A DNA stretch of 53,199 bases from Haplomitrium mnioides (Eukaryota > Marchantiophyta > Haplomitriopsida > Calobryales). A program made the translations under genes and the position numbers. The stretch spans positions 1 to 53,199 of the forward strand of contig JBNGIS010033920.1 of NCBI GenBank assembly GCA_049999725.1, read 5' to 3'. Shown here in pieces: positions 1-12,385 of the stretch. Within the stretch, counting starts at the first letter, position 1. Each line of letters opens with the position of its first letter. The notes under the pieces are model-generated. The model saw only the letters and a program-made list of their open reading frames with translations, did no database searches and was not told where the DNA came from.

Positions 1-3000
1 CCCTTTGTTCATTCCCCCTTCCTCATGTGCATGCAACAAAGCATGCACATTATGCAAGGGGAGACGAGAGGAATACAAGAGCAAGGCGTCATGCGAGAGC
101 AAGGCGCGATGCAAAGGCAAGGGCAGAGGATGGGTGATCGCAGAGCATGGGCGATCGCAAGGCCGACATGGATTAGGGAGGATTGAGCCAGGGGCGATGA
201 AGAAGGAGCGTGGTGATGCAAGGGAGATCGCACAGGGACAAGGAGGCGATGCAACAGGGGGAAAATTCGAACATGATTGCAAGGAGGCAAGACAAAGAGC
301 ATACAGGGCAAAGGAATTGCGCGCAATGGGGGATGATTTCACGAGGTGATGTGCATAGGCTGGAATGCATAAGGACTGGAATGCGTAGAGGAGGGATCAC
401 AAGTGAGCATTGAGCCATCGATGATCATGTGGAAGTGATTGTGAAAGAGAGAACTTCGTAGGGACAGTGAATTCACAGGGATGAGAGCGCAGATGGAACG
501 ATTTTGCAGAGGATCGATTGGCATGAGGCCAATGTAGGTGGTCGCCCAGGAAAAAGAATGCGAGCAGCTCAGAGCATGAAGCAACATGAAAGAATAAGAA
601 ATGAATTCATGGAGGGATTGTGCAGGGATGAGGCCGCAAGAATCACGCAAGGAGGAGGATCAATTTGGTGTTTAAGAAAGGATAAATTCGATGGCTGGAG
701 GCGTCGAATTGAGGAAAAGCAAAGAGGCAATTTAATCGATTGAGGAGGAAGACCATTCGACCTAGGGAGGCGAGTGCAATTCAAGGAAGAGGAAGAGATT
801 TAAATTGGAAAGGCCATAGAATCGAACATGAGGTTGGGTCGATCGAGGAGGAGCAATTGCGCAGAGAGATCATGGCGCAGCGACGTTGCTCCCTTCATGG
901 AGCTTCAACAAGAGCCAATTCAGCTCAGTAGGGGGCCAATTCATTTCAAGGGAGGATTTTTTCTGGTAGATCGCAAGGGTAGGGGCAGCATTTTGCAAGG
1001 CAGATTGATCAAGGGGGAGACTGGTAGAATTCATCCAGGGAAGTGTCACGGGGATGCATTCGGAAGCCATTTCAAATCGCATGAAGGGTTGAGTGACAGG
1101 ACTTCGCCAGGGGGAAGGAGTCGCCAGAAAGTCACCAGAAGGCACAAATCGAGATTGAGAGGAGCAGGCTGGGATCAAGATGAGGAGGCATGAATCGACA
1201 GGGTCAAATTTGGGAGTGCGTTTTTGGAGGTCGAGTCTATGTTTCTGAGAGCAAGGAAGAGCGGCGTTGAGAGTTTCATTTGCATTTTTGGATGTGATGA
1301 ATTTTGGAGGTCTGCTACTCGCATTTTGGAGGTAAACCAGTCACAACTCGGAGGTGCAATTTCAGAAGGCATTCAGGGTCAGAAAGGATTTGGAGGTGCT
1401 AAAGTGCACCGCATCTTCGGAGGTCTTATTGAGAGTGGCGATTCGGAGGAGTTTGAAAACCCAAACAGATAATGGCAGAAATGTACTACCTCCTAGAGAT
1501 GTGGCACCTTTGGAAGTCAATTTTGAATTGGTGGTGAACAATTCTCTTGGGATGGGTGGTGAGGAAAATTTAGCAAACAAAGAAGACTATCACTGAGTAA
1601 AAAGTAATCAGGAAACGGAGGAAGAAGCGACCTAAAAAATAAAGAGGGGAGGCCATTAGAGCAGTTGAAGAAAAGCGCCTAGAAGAGGGAAATGCCCCAA
1701 AGCAACTGGTGACATAGAAATGCTTGTGTGAGCATCTCCTTATAGCAGCCTTGTTTGAATCAAGTATCGGGCATTCATGATCTTAATAGCAAAGGTTAAA
1801 CGAGTGCAAGCAATCTCTGAAAGAGCATTGCAAACATGAATTTCAGAGAAGAGGGAGAAAAATGAACTATCTAGGGGGCATACATGAATCTCAATAACGT
1901 CTATGGTAATCCTCTGAAGGAAGCTGTTCTTGAAACATTTCAGAAAGCGCGGCAATATTGTGACCCCGAGAGGCTAGACTCGGCCTTACTGGGTACCTAT
2001 TAGCATACCGAGCAACATAACCTATCTTACCAACAGCTGAAAACCATGACCCGCAAGTTCAAGGCATCGACAATGAAATCGAGATCGTGGAAGAGATGAT
2101 CGTAAGAAGGGAGTCAAAAGTGATGGCTTGACATGGGGCTAACTAGGTTATAGTTCTTAAATCAAGTGGGATACAACTAAATGGGCAAATGAAAACTAAC
2201 TATATTTAGAAGGGGAAAAGTAGAAAAGCCCAAGGGACCCTTACGAGGACCTTAAATGGAAGCAAATACCCTCTAAACTTAGCTGGAAAATCGTGTCCGA
2301 CACCGCTTGGGAGGATCATTGTTGGGCCTTGAACTAAAATTAGTATTTCAAATGGTTAAGGGAAGTTAAAGGGGTTTAGAGCCAAAAACTTTAAGAGCTC
2401 AAAGATGACAAGTAACACTAGTTGGCTGAAACTAAAATTAAAAGTAAAGTTAAAATCCATATGGGTGCCAAGGAAAATACGTCAGGCCATTTAATGAGGT
2501 TAGCTTCCTCACTCCTAGGAGTATACCTTCGACAAGGGCCTCATTGTGGATCATCCTTTGTATTGTTTTCTTTTTCCATCAGGTTGGAGCAAGCAGAGTC
2601 GCGGACAGAGGCTATGGACGTACAAGGGCAGAGCGAGCATGGGTTTGTGCAAGGATTTTTGTACAGGGAGGTGACTTCCAACAAAAGAGCAGAGGACTCT
2701 AGTTGGTGAAGAAGACTCTCATCATTTTTCTTTGGCACATGTTTTCACTTCTTCAATGGTTGCACTTATGATTTTCAGACCAGCCCGCATTTTCGCTTGA
2801 GAAGGCAATTAGGGAGGATCCCCCCTCTGGAGCCAGGGAGGGTGAGCTCAGGTTTCTGAGTGAAGGATTTGCTGGGGCAATCCAGGCCAAGGATTTTACT
2901 CTAGTGAGATTTTGCGGAGCTTGAAGAAGTTTTGGTGAGGTATGCTCTCAGGAGAAGAGTAAGGAGGCGGAATCGGGCGGCAAGGTGGAGTGGGTAACCG

Positions 3001-3480
3001 GTGTTCGAGAGGAGCATCTCCCTGGTGAGGGAGCAGAACATACATCTTCTGTGGGGAAGAAGTCAAACTCTCTCAACTAAACGGGTGTGAGGAAGTTGAA
3101 GTAGCATTGGAAATGGGGGCAGCTAGCAATCGAGGGCGGCCTACGGAATTTTGAGATTAGGAGTGGTTGAGGCGCCGACTGATCTGAAGACCAGCGACTG
3201 TTTTCAACAAAGGGACAGTTTGTGGAGGCAGCAAGGAAGACTAGAGCAATCAAGGGAGGACCTCCAGCCACTAGCAAGCCAAGGTCAACACCGATCAGAA
3301 GAAGGGGCATCACGATCATGTAGAACTCCTGATTTCGGGAATCGATAACACCGCACAAGGATTTCTTTCGGTTTTTTTGTCTTTGGGTGTGACTTTTCAG
3401 CATGTACAGATTCTAAACTCTGTAGATATGTTTAGAAAGAGCTTGTGAAAACATCCAGAACTTTTCTGGAAAAAATCTGT
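1..3480. other. Unassigned non-coding DNA, purine-rich
   Basis: No reading frame here resembles a known protein family; the open frames are short and lie on both strands. The plus strand is rich in G and A up to about 1700. A short phrase, (T)TGGAGGT, recurs about seven times between 1224 and 1450. The base composition resembles the non-coding parts of the long family-2 LTRs elsewhere in the window, so it may be old LTR or untranslated retrotransposon sequence. I found no LTR end, primer site or duplicated border to prove that. Confidence 0.3.
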
Positions 3481-4437
3481 TGTCACTTATTAGCATAGTT
3501 CAAAATTTTGTTTTTTCGGTAATTCAATTTCAACATAGGAGCAATTAGGAGTGGGGATTAGGGACAGGTTTCAGCTCCAAGAGCACCTCCAAGCGCTTCT
3601 CCAAAGGTCTTTCACAACTCCAAACTCTCAAGTCTAAAATGAAAACCAGTCCAAACTCAAGCTCCTCTCCTCTCTTCTCTCCCTCCTTATATACTAGTCT
3701 AGATAGTTACTAGAAGTAAAACTAAATATTCTATTACCCTAGGTAAAGAATCCATGGTGATTATCTCTCTAATTATTAAATCCAAAAAACGCTCCTCAAG
3801 TATCTCCACCTTTTGTTTTCTTCTTCAAGAAGAAGCTTCTCATTTGGAGCTTCTCTTGTCAAAGAATCTCAAAAATTGATCCAAGACTTTTCTACCTTTT
3901 ATTTGTCCCTAGAAACAATTCCTAAGATGATACTTCGAGATTCCCTCAAAGAATAAATCAAAGAACAAATTGACTTTTCTTGACTTTTTCCTCTTTAGTC
4001 TATTCTAGAAGAATCTCTATAAAGTCGTTAATACTTAGTCAATTTTCTTGTACTAGATCTTGTTGAAAAGCTTGTCAAGTAAGCTTTCTACTTACATAAT
4101 AATATTTTTATTTTATTATCCTTATTTACTCTCTGTATTGACAGCTTTTGTATTGACAACTCACTTTTGTAACTTTGACCGGTTATAACTTCTACTTTAC
4201 AGGGGTTTTTTCTCTTTTGTAAATTTTTACTAGTTACTTGAGCAACATTATGTCTCCCTACAAAATTCACTCTATACTCAAATCTACACATATTGAAGAA
4301 AACCGATCAAATCTAAGTATCCTCTAACAACCTCTAAGTCTTCTTCATACTTCATCACAAAGCATTCCATTATATCACAGTACTCTAATCTCATTAAAAT
4401 TTTCTCAAACCATCTTATGCCTTTATAGACCGTGGCG
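3481..4437. other. Unassigned AT-rich DNA left of E1
   Basis: Pyrimidine- and A-rich sequence with no coding signal that I recognise. It lies where the chromodomain and 3' LTR of E1 should be, but it does not match the family-1 LTR (compare 20638-21207). E1 was therefore broken off near 4438, by deletion or by insertion of this segment. Confidence 0.3.
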
Positions 4438-7400
4438 CCATGTATGTTTCTTCAAGAGTTGTTCAACCTCATACTCTTCATGACCATCAATAAGTTCAAG
4501 TGGTAGAGAGGGTTCTTGGGTACTTGTAAAAGAAAAAGAACAAGGGACAAAAGCTTAGAGTAAAGAGACATAAAAGATTGGAGGAATCTTCATGTGAGGA
4601 GGTAAAACCAACCGATACGCTACTTCTCCAATGCAAGCAGAGATAGAAAAAGGACCAATAAAGCAAGCACTAAACTTACGCAAATGAAGCAATGGAAGAT
4701 TGGACATGGAGAGCCAGACTTAGTCATCTACAACAAAGGTCACCTCCCAACAATGAGTATCAACATATTGCTTTTGTCGATTACGAGCAACTTTTGGTTT
4801 TTCGTTGGCTTGTCAAATGTTGTGGCGTAGACGATGGAGAAAATCATCAATGGCTGGACTCTTAGAGGTCAGTGGTGATGCATGTTGAAGACTAGAGATT
4901 GTCATAGGATGCTCACCATGCATCAAAAAGAAAGGTGTGGTGCATGTGGAGTTGTTGATGGAGTTATTGTATAAGAACTCCACAAGAGGGAGTAGCCAAT
5001 CCCATTGATCTTGCTCTGCCAAAGTAAAGGATTGTAGCATATATTCAATGGTTTGATTGGCTCATTCAGTTTGACCATCAAATTCCAAGTGATAAGCAAA
5101 ATACATAGCTAATTTGGTCTTGAGAAGACCAAATATGGTACGCCAAAACATGCTAGTGAATTGAGTGCCTCGGTCAGATAAAATAACTTTGAAATACCAT
5201 ATTGAGAGTAGATTGCTTCCAAATAAATTCGTGCTATCTCAGGTGTTGTCACTAATTTGGTAGTTAGACGAATATAAATCATTTTGCTAAGCTTATTCGC
5301 AAAAACAGCAATAACATCATAGCCTTTAGAAGTACAAAGTAGCTCACACACAATATCCATACTCACATGCTCATATCGTCGATTGGCGATAGGTAATGCT
5401 TGCAATAAGCCTCCCCATTTAAGGTTGGTAGTCTTGTTTTGTTGACAAGCCAAGCAACTCCAAATGTATGCCTCCACATTTTGATGCATCTTAGACCAAT
5501 TATAAACCTGTTGAAGATTGCCCAAAGTCTTCTCAATTCCAACATAGCCACCAACTACGGAATCATGTGCTTCATATAGCAACTTAACATTATTGGGAAC
5601 CCATACCTTATCTTGGAAGAAAGTCAATCCTCTCACCTCTTTCACCAACTTCTTTTGTTGTGTAGCAATGATCTCTTCATCTGTCTTTACAGCAACCAAC
5701 ATTTCCGTCCACCAAGTAGAATGAACTGTTATTTTGGACATGATGTTGAGAGTTGAGGCATGTGTGCCAAGGTATCTACAATTTGATGTATTTCTTTCAC
5801 ATAAACCATCTTTATATGGAACCGTTGTTGCCGCTCCGCCTATCAAATCTACCTTTTTAAGAGCTCTTTTTGAGTTTCTAGATAGATTAGAGGTTTATGG
5901 TTGGTTTCAACCACAAACTTCTTATCTCCTAGATAGTGTTTCCAATGCTTGGTGAAAACACAATTGCTAATTCTTCTCGTTCTGTGGTGTGGTAGTTTTG
6001 CTCTACATTGCTCAATTTTCTAAAAAAAAAGGCAATAGAATGCCAACCATCCTTCCATTCTTGTTGCAAAACTCCACCTATAGTTTTTCCTTATGCATCC
6101 ACCAAAAGTTTGAATGGTCGTTTAAAATCATACCATTTAATAATAGAAGCATGAAGAAATGATTTCTTCAATGTTTGAAATGCCAATTCTTCTATAGCTC
6201 CCCATGTCTACGTTTGACTTTTCTTAAGCAAGTTGGTCAATGGTTTTGCAATTTGTGCAAAACCTTTCACAAATCAACGATAAAACCTAATTAACCCCAA
6301 AAATCCTCTTAGTTGTGTATGATCACTAGTAGCTTCTCACTTTTGAATTGCCTTCTCATCCATAACTTGGATTTGTAATGCACTCACACGGTGACCCAAG
6401 TAGTCCACCTCCTTTTTTCCAATTTTACATTTTGACAACCTCACATATAGCTTGTGATTTCGAGTTATCTTCAATATTGTACGAAGGTGTTGTTGATGCT
6501 CTTGAAGATTCTTATTGTAAATGAGAATGTCATCCAAAAAGACAATAACAAACTTATCCAAATAAGATCAAAAAATATCATTTATAACACCCATAGATGT
6601 TGCAGAAGCATTAGTTAATCCAAAAAGCACAACAAGATATTCAAAAAGTCTATATCAACTTTGAAATGTTATTTTTTGCACATCACTTTCTGCAATTTGG
6701 ATTTGATTATATCGGCTTATCAAATCCAACTTTGTAAAGTAATTTGCTCCTTGAAGTTGATCAAACAAATCATCCATTCTAGGTAATGGATATTTATTTT
6801 TCGCAGTTTGTTGGTTGAGTGCTTGATAATCAATACACATCCTCATACTTCTATCTTTCTTTTTCACAAACAATACTAGTGCACCATAAAGAGAGATGCT
6901 TGGCTGAATAAACCCCTTCTCCAACAATTCAGTAATTCAAGATTTGCATTCCTCGAGTTCATGAGGAGGAAATCAATATGGTGCTTTGCATGGTGGAATA
7001 CTTCTTGGAATAACCTCAATCTTATGATCAATGCATCATTTAGGCGGCAAGCCATAGGGTAAATCATTGGGAAAGACAAAATGAAACTCCTTCAAAATAG
7101 CTTGAAAATCGTGGGAACTTTATTCTTTGAGTCCTTCTTATCAACTATGAGTTCACGTATAAGCCTTAAAAACATTGTATCTTGTCTTTTGATTGAATGT
7201 GCTTCAATCACATATAAGAGTAGGTGCCTTGAATTCCGAATCTTCCATTGAGATGTCTTAAGTGTTTTCTTTTGTTAATCTACTTGCAGGTTACATCTTT
7301 GTAGCCATTTTATTCCAAGAATCGCATCATATCTGGCCAATGTCATGATCTTCCACTCCAAATTCTCTTCATAGTTTCCCATATGTAGAGCTTCAGTTTG

Positions 7401-7471
7401 AGACAAATGTTCAATAGGCTTACTTTGGCCATTTGCCATTCAACCACCTTGTGCTCTTCTTTTTCAATTGG
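4438..7471 (-). pseudogene. E1 pol fragment: protease end, reverse transcriptase, RNase H, integrase
   Basis: Read on the minus strand, 7471-7080 is the protease-to-RT linker, 6927-6337 the reverse transcriptase, about 6330-5850 the RNase H and about 5846-4813 the integrase. RT motifs are clear: [28 protein letters not shown] and the catalytic FLDD in VFLDDILIY. The integrase keeps the first catalytic Asp (SMDIV), but the second lies beyond a frameshift, and one zinc-finger His is Tyr (GGYVG where E4 has GGHVG). Several stops and frameshifts break the frame, so no polyprotein can be made. The right border at 7471/7472 is abrupt and leads straight into family-2 LTR sequence. Confidence 0.85.
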
Positions 7472-7921
7472 GTGGACTAGTTCTAGGAGGCCAGGAGGAT
7501 TCAGAGGTGGACTAGAGGGGCGCTGTAAAATCGCAAAGTGAGGAGCTTTGGATGATCGGGCGATCCAAGTAAACTCATCCTTGTAGGTGGACCAAAGCGG
7601 AGGTGAACAGATACGTGATTCTTGAAGGGATTTTGGCCTACTGAGAACTAAGGAGAGACTACCGAGTGAGGAGCTTGGAGTTGTCTCTGCATTTCTCTGT
7701 GCAAGCGCATCATCCCATAGTGCTCGGAGTGCACTCTGGTGTCAATATTCAAGTGGAGTCGAGAGAGATGGGGCTAATAAGGAAAGAGAGAATCCTTAAA
7801 GCCTCAAAGCGATAACTGACAAGGGACCATCTCAGAAAAGAACCTAAAAGCCCACAATTTGTCCTCCCGTGTATATAAAGAGGTGACTGTAAAGGTTGAG
7901 ACCGGAAACATGGGAGTGACA
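7472..7921 (+). repeat. E3 5' LTR, partial and internally deleted
   Basis: Bases 7472-7764 match 16098-16390 of the 3' LTR closely. The sequence then jumps to match 17155-17300, so about 764 bases are missing. The jump falls on a four-base word (GGCT) present at both deletion ends. The first about 2.27 kb of the LTR are also missing on the left. The LTR end is GTGACA at 7921, as at 17300. Confidence 0.85.
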
Positions 7922-7929
7922 TGAATTTT

Positions 7930-7948
7930 TGGCGATAGAAGGAGGGCC
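7930..7948 (+). other. E3 primer binding site
   Basis: TGGCGATAGAAGGAGGGCC begins eight bases after the LTR end (GTGACA, 7921). It starts with TGG, the complement of a tRNA CCA end. The E2 copy has TGGCACTAGAAGGAAGGCC at the same place, so the site is a family feature. I cannot name the tRNA with confidence. Confidence 0.65.
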
Positions 7949-8129
7949 AAAGGTTTGGAGAGACCTGAGACCAACCCAAACCAGAGATACCGCTTTGTGC
8001 ACCTGAGACTCAAGTCAGTTTGTAAGAAGTCCTCTCTTGAGAAACAAAGCAACGGGAGGTTGAGCATGTTAAAGAAGAGTGGCAAAAAGAAGAGACTTCT
8101 AGGTGGAAGTGGCAGTGGCCAGTGGAGGG

Positions 8130-9537
8130 ATGGCCAATCCTGTACCACCTTCTGGACTTCGGGGACATTTCAAGTACAAGTCCTTCAAGGGACGTCCAAA
8201 GGATGACCCAGATGCCTGGTTGGACGACCTGGAGAATACTGCAGCAGCAAATGGTGAGGCTCATGTGAAGATTGGAATCCTGCCAGCAGTGTTGAAGGGA
8301 GAGGCCCAGTCTTGGTACAAAGATTTGCTAGATAATGTCAAGGGGGACTGGCATGCAAAGTAGCCTTTATAGCAGAATTCTGAAGGATCGGAGAAGAGAC
8401 GGAAGCACTTATCAAGATGGGTTAGCTCCAAATGAAGAAGAAAGAGTTAGTGAGGAAATTCCTCCAATGATTCAAGAAAGTGGCAAGGAAGCTCAATCCG
8501 CCCGCCACTGACGGGATGCTCACAGCATGGTTCTTGGCAGCGTTACCCAGAGGAATTGGAACTTGGGTACGCCTGACGGATCCACAGACTCTAGAAGAAG
8601 CCGTCAATGCAGTACGATCTCATGTGAAGGCTGCTATCACCAGTTCCCGGAGGAAGGCAAGGTCCAAGTATGACTCTGATGACTCTTCAGACACCTCAGA
8701 CAGTGACGAGGAAAAGGATCAGAGTTCTGAGACCTCTTCGGAAAGCGAGAATGAGGCCAGCAGCAACAACTCAAAGGAGGACAGAACATCCAGAAGGAAG
8801 AAGAAGAAGAAGGACCTGAAGAAGAAGAAGCAGACCAAGGAGAGTAGTCATCGCAAGGGCGTTAGCAAAGTAAGATACAAGAAAGCTGAACCCGAACCTG
8901 AGGCAAGCAAGAAGCCAGGGGGAGGGATCGAATTGAGAAGCTTAGCATTAAGATGGAGGCGATGAACATACTTTTGGCAAGAATCAAGCCAGAGGGCAGA
9001 CCTCTGCCAACCAGGAGAGTTGGAGTCTAGTGTGTTTGATGCAAACAATACGGACATTCCCCCTATGAATGTCTGAATGACACTAATGCTGTGCATTACG
9101 TGAGGGAGGAAGCACCAGAGTACTTGAGAGAAGAGGTGGAGTATGTAATGGAAGAAGCCCCTGAGCCGGTGTATCAAATTAGTAGGGGACCCGGGACAAT
9201 GCTCAACAAACCCGCAGGAGGGAATGGAGGGCCGATGAATCCATGGACTGCCAATCGGCCACCCCGGACAACAATCATGGTATGTTGGAATTGTGGCCAG
9301 CCCGGCCACATTTCATCTAGTTGTCTAGAACCACGAAAGAGTGGTTATGGTCAACCACCTCCCATGTGCTTCCAATGTAAGAAGGAGAGGCATGTGGTGA
9401 TGAATTGTCCTAACCGAAGGCCTGACGCTCCTCCTGGGCCAAGCGCAAATCCTCCTCCTCCCGCAACTGTCAATCTGATATCATTAGAGACAGATGAGGA
9501 AGTAGAATTGCCAGGATGGGAGACTCCCACTCTCTAA
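8130..9537 (+). pseudogene. E3 gag (capsid and nucleocapsid), frameshifted
   Basis: Gag packages element RNA into particles. The likely start is the ATG at 8130 (MANPVPPSG). The frame runs to a stop near 8361, is shifted, and resumes at about 8480-8965 with a capsid-like segment and a long Ser/Asp/Glu stretch followed by a poly-Lys block. A further frame (9091-9537) holds two CX2CX4HX4C zinc knuckles, CWNCGQPGHISSSC and CFQCKKERHVVMNC, then a Pro-rich tail. The first third looks like the Retrotrans_gag family (GILPAVLKGEAQSWYKDLL). At least two frame breaks make it non-functional. E7 and E2 carry homologous parts. Confidence 0.85.
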
Positions 9538-9539
9538 GA

Positions 9540-10435
9540 TTGTTTCCAAGAAGTCACCAGAGCTAGGGCGAAGACAAAGAAAAGGATCCAGAAGAAGTAT
9601 GAGAGAAGATCCACAAAAAAGGCGGCTCAAACAACCTCATCTCGCATCGATTCAGATTATCAGAGGGATAATCCAAAATGGTTCTACTCAAAGCAGCAGG
9701 ACCATGTGAGGAGATAATTGGAGGCTTTGGAAGCTCTAGAAGAAGAGCAGACGTCAGAACAAACTCTCAAAGAGGTATGAAATTAGCAAGGAGGAACCCA
9801 GGAGGCACAGACAAAGGTTGCAATTGAGGAAGAGGGGACAAAGCCCAACCCCTACAACATTCAAGCGGATGTGAGGAATTGTTCTGTGACATCCACAGTG
9901 GGTCAACTCATGAAGGATAACCCACTGTATCGGAAACAACTTCATGAAATGCTGATGGGAGCTAGGAGGAGAAGAAGGCTACCCAAGGTGGGAGTTCCAG
10001 CAGATCTGCAACTGGTATGTGAAGACAAAGGAGCCCAAAGATTGACATCCTAATTGCAAGGTGCACATTGCCCTTTGTGCCCATAGATGGAGGGGCAGGC
10101 GTCAACATCATGGTAGAGGAAACAACCCACAAACTGGGATTCACGAAATTCCAGTGTGTATCTCGAATCATAAGGTTGGCGGATGGTTCTCGGGTAAAGC
10201 CATTGGGTTCACTCCTCCAAAATCCAATATTCATGGGAGGGAAGGAATTCAAGCTCAATTATTTGGTAATGCGACCTACCAAAGCGTCTCCATACCTGAT
10301 GTTGATCGGAAGGTTGTGGCTGCATAGGGCCAGAGTGATGCACAACTGGGGGAGCTCTACACTGGTGTTCGGCCCCAAAAAAATGATGGTGCACTATGGT
10401 CATGTTCTTCACTTGGGTGTAACGTAGTCTGAGGC
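9540..10435 (+). pseudogene. E3 gag-pol linker and aspartic protease
   Basis: A charged linker, better preserved in E7 at 46650-47000, leads to a retropepsin segment at 10068-10427. The catalytic loop reads VPIDGGAGVNIM, i.e. Asp-Gly-Gly where many retropepsins have Asp-Ser/Thr-Gly. E7 has the same DGGAG, so this is the family sequence and not decay. The flap and C-terminal parts (LADGSRVKPLGSLL, YLMLIGRLW) are visible. The linker contains several stops (for example near 9717 and 9778) and a frame change near 10050. The acidic stretch after it, 10436-10853, is the protease-RT spacer, with more stops. Confidence 0.75.
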
Positions 10436-10853
10436 AGAGTACGATAGTGAGTGGTCCGATGAAGAAGAGGATTCGGAGTACCACTATTGGGTACAATTGG
10501 TGAGTGAAGCGATAGAGGAAGATCTGTCAGAGGAGGGTGTAATTTCCGTCAATCAAATCGAATTATCCACTTATGACGGAACAGAGCATTAGTGGGATGG
10601 GTCCGTGGAAGATCGGACCAGAGTTGAGAATACTAGGATCCAACGGGGGGACAGATCCAAAGTACCTCATCGGATCCAGGAAATGGACACGAGAAGGTTC
10701 GTAGAAGCTCATCGGGAGGAGGGCGGAGTACGGTTAGCCACTTTGATATTATCAAAGGATAACATGGGACAAAATGAAATGGGAGTGGTGCGGAATGCCC
10801 AACACAAGCAGCTAGTGGTCTGAGAGGGACACACTCTCCATATAGATACCCAA

Positions 10854-12385
10854 TTGCCCATAGAAACAGAGCGGGCCTTCACCAATCTCCTGTACAATTT
10901 CAGTGACGCCTTTGCTTGGAGCTACGTAGACCTGAAGGGAGTCCCGAGAAAATTGGGGGAGCATCGGATCGACCTAGAGCCAACAGCGATTCCGGTGCGA
11001 CAAAGGCAATATCAGATGAATCCCCAATTCTCCCTACTAGTAAAGGAGGAGATAGACAAACTCCTAGAAGACCCCGTCATTTACCCCGTCCTCAACAGTG
11101 AATAGGTGTCTCCTTTGGTAGTGGTACCCAAAAAGGCGGGACAAGACAGAAAGAAGAAGATCCAAGTATGCCAAGATTTCCAAAAGCTAAACGATGCCAC
11201 GAAAAAGGACCACTACGTGTTGCCTTTCATAGATGGGGTGCTGGATTTGGTGGCAAGGTAGGAGGTGTACAGTTTTCTTGATGGGTGCTCAGGTTATAAC
11301 CAAATCTGGATCTGAGAGGAGGATCAGCTCAAGACAACATTCACTACGGAATGGGGGGTGTTTGCTTTCAGAAGAATGCCATTTGGTCTATGTAATGCAC
11401 CAAGTACCTTCCAGCAAATGATGATGAATATCTTCCATGACTACATTAGGAAATTCCTAGAAGTATTCATCAACAATTTAGTAGTATACTGCAAGCTGGA
11501 GGATCATGAGAGGGATGTAAGGCTCACCCTTCAAAGGTGCAAAGAAACGAGGCTGAGGTTGCACCCAGACAAGTGCTTCTTCGGAGTGAAGGAGGGGATA
11601 CTCCTCGGACACAAGATATCAAGCAAAGGAATAGAGGTGGATCTGGAAAAGATCACCAACTGGGTAAATGTGGCATTTCCTACCAACTTGAAACAAGTGC
11701 AAGGATTCTTGAGGTGCGCCGGATATTACCGTAGATTCATTGACCAATTCGCCTCAGTGGCTCTACCTCTCACTCAAATGACCAAAGGAGGTAGCACATT
11801 TGATGCAACTCTTGAAAGACTGGCAAGTTTCAGAGAATTGAAGGAGAGATTGGCAAGTGCCCCTGTATTGGTGCCTCCTTGTTGGGGAAAGGACTTTCAT
11901 GTGATGATCGATGTTTCAGGATTCTGCATTGGAGTAGTGTTATCCCATGTGGATGAGAAGGGGCACGATCACCCAATATACTTCACCAGCAGGCTACTGG
12001 CACATCAGAGAAGAACTACTCTACAACTGATCGGGAAGCACTTGGAATCATCTATGCCCTGAAAAAATTCAGGTATTATTTGTTGCAACATAAAGTGATC
12101 GTCCACACGGATCACAATGCACTCAAGTACATGGTGAACAAACCAGATGTCACTGGTCGGATTGCGAGGTGGGTACTTCTCTTGCAAGAATTCAATGTTG
12201 AGGTCAGGATCAAGCCTGGGAAAAAGCACAGCAACACAAATTTCTTCTCCCAGATTGCTGGGTCTGTCAATCAGGAGGAGGTAGGCGATCAATTCCCTGA
12301 TGAGAACCTGTTCCAAGTAAGGGTCGGAGGGACCACGAATTATGCTCTCATCATTGAATTTCTCTGTTCAGCTCAAATCCCCTAA
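10854..12385 (+). pseudogene. E3 reverse transcriptase and RNase H, catalytically dead
   Basis: RT begins around 10854 and continues through LEDPVIYPV, a stop at 11103, VVVPKKAGQ, further stops near 11260 and 11311, then FAFRRMPFGLCNAPSTFQQ. The catalytic motif, usually (F/Y)xDD, reads FINN (codons AAC AAT at 11472-11477), so both catalytic Asp are Asn. The connection domain (GYYRRFIDQFA) and RNase H (MIDVSGFCIGVVLS, TDHNALKYMV) follow. A stop at 12060 splits RNase H. The last RNase H motif, usually ADALSR-like, is degraded to NTNFFSQ. No functional enzyme is possible. Confidence 0.85.

Noticed and set aside
1224-1450. Recurring TTGGAGGT as binding-site cluster
   Set aside because: Spacing is irregular and the region is generally rich in GGAGG; no independent support.
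3077-3403. 108-codon open frame on the minus strand
   Set aside because: No domain, no homologue that I recognise, no start context or neighbours supporting a gene; typical of chance frames in this region.
10086-10125. Protease loop Asp-Gly-Gly instead of Asp-Ser/Thr-Gly as a new enzyme type
   Set aside because: E7 shares it, and Asp-Gly-Gly loops occur in known plant Ty3/gypsy families; it is a lineage trait, not a novelty.
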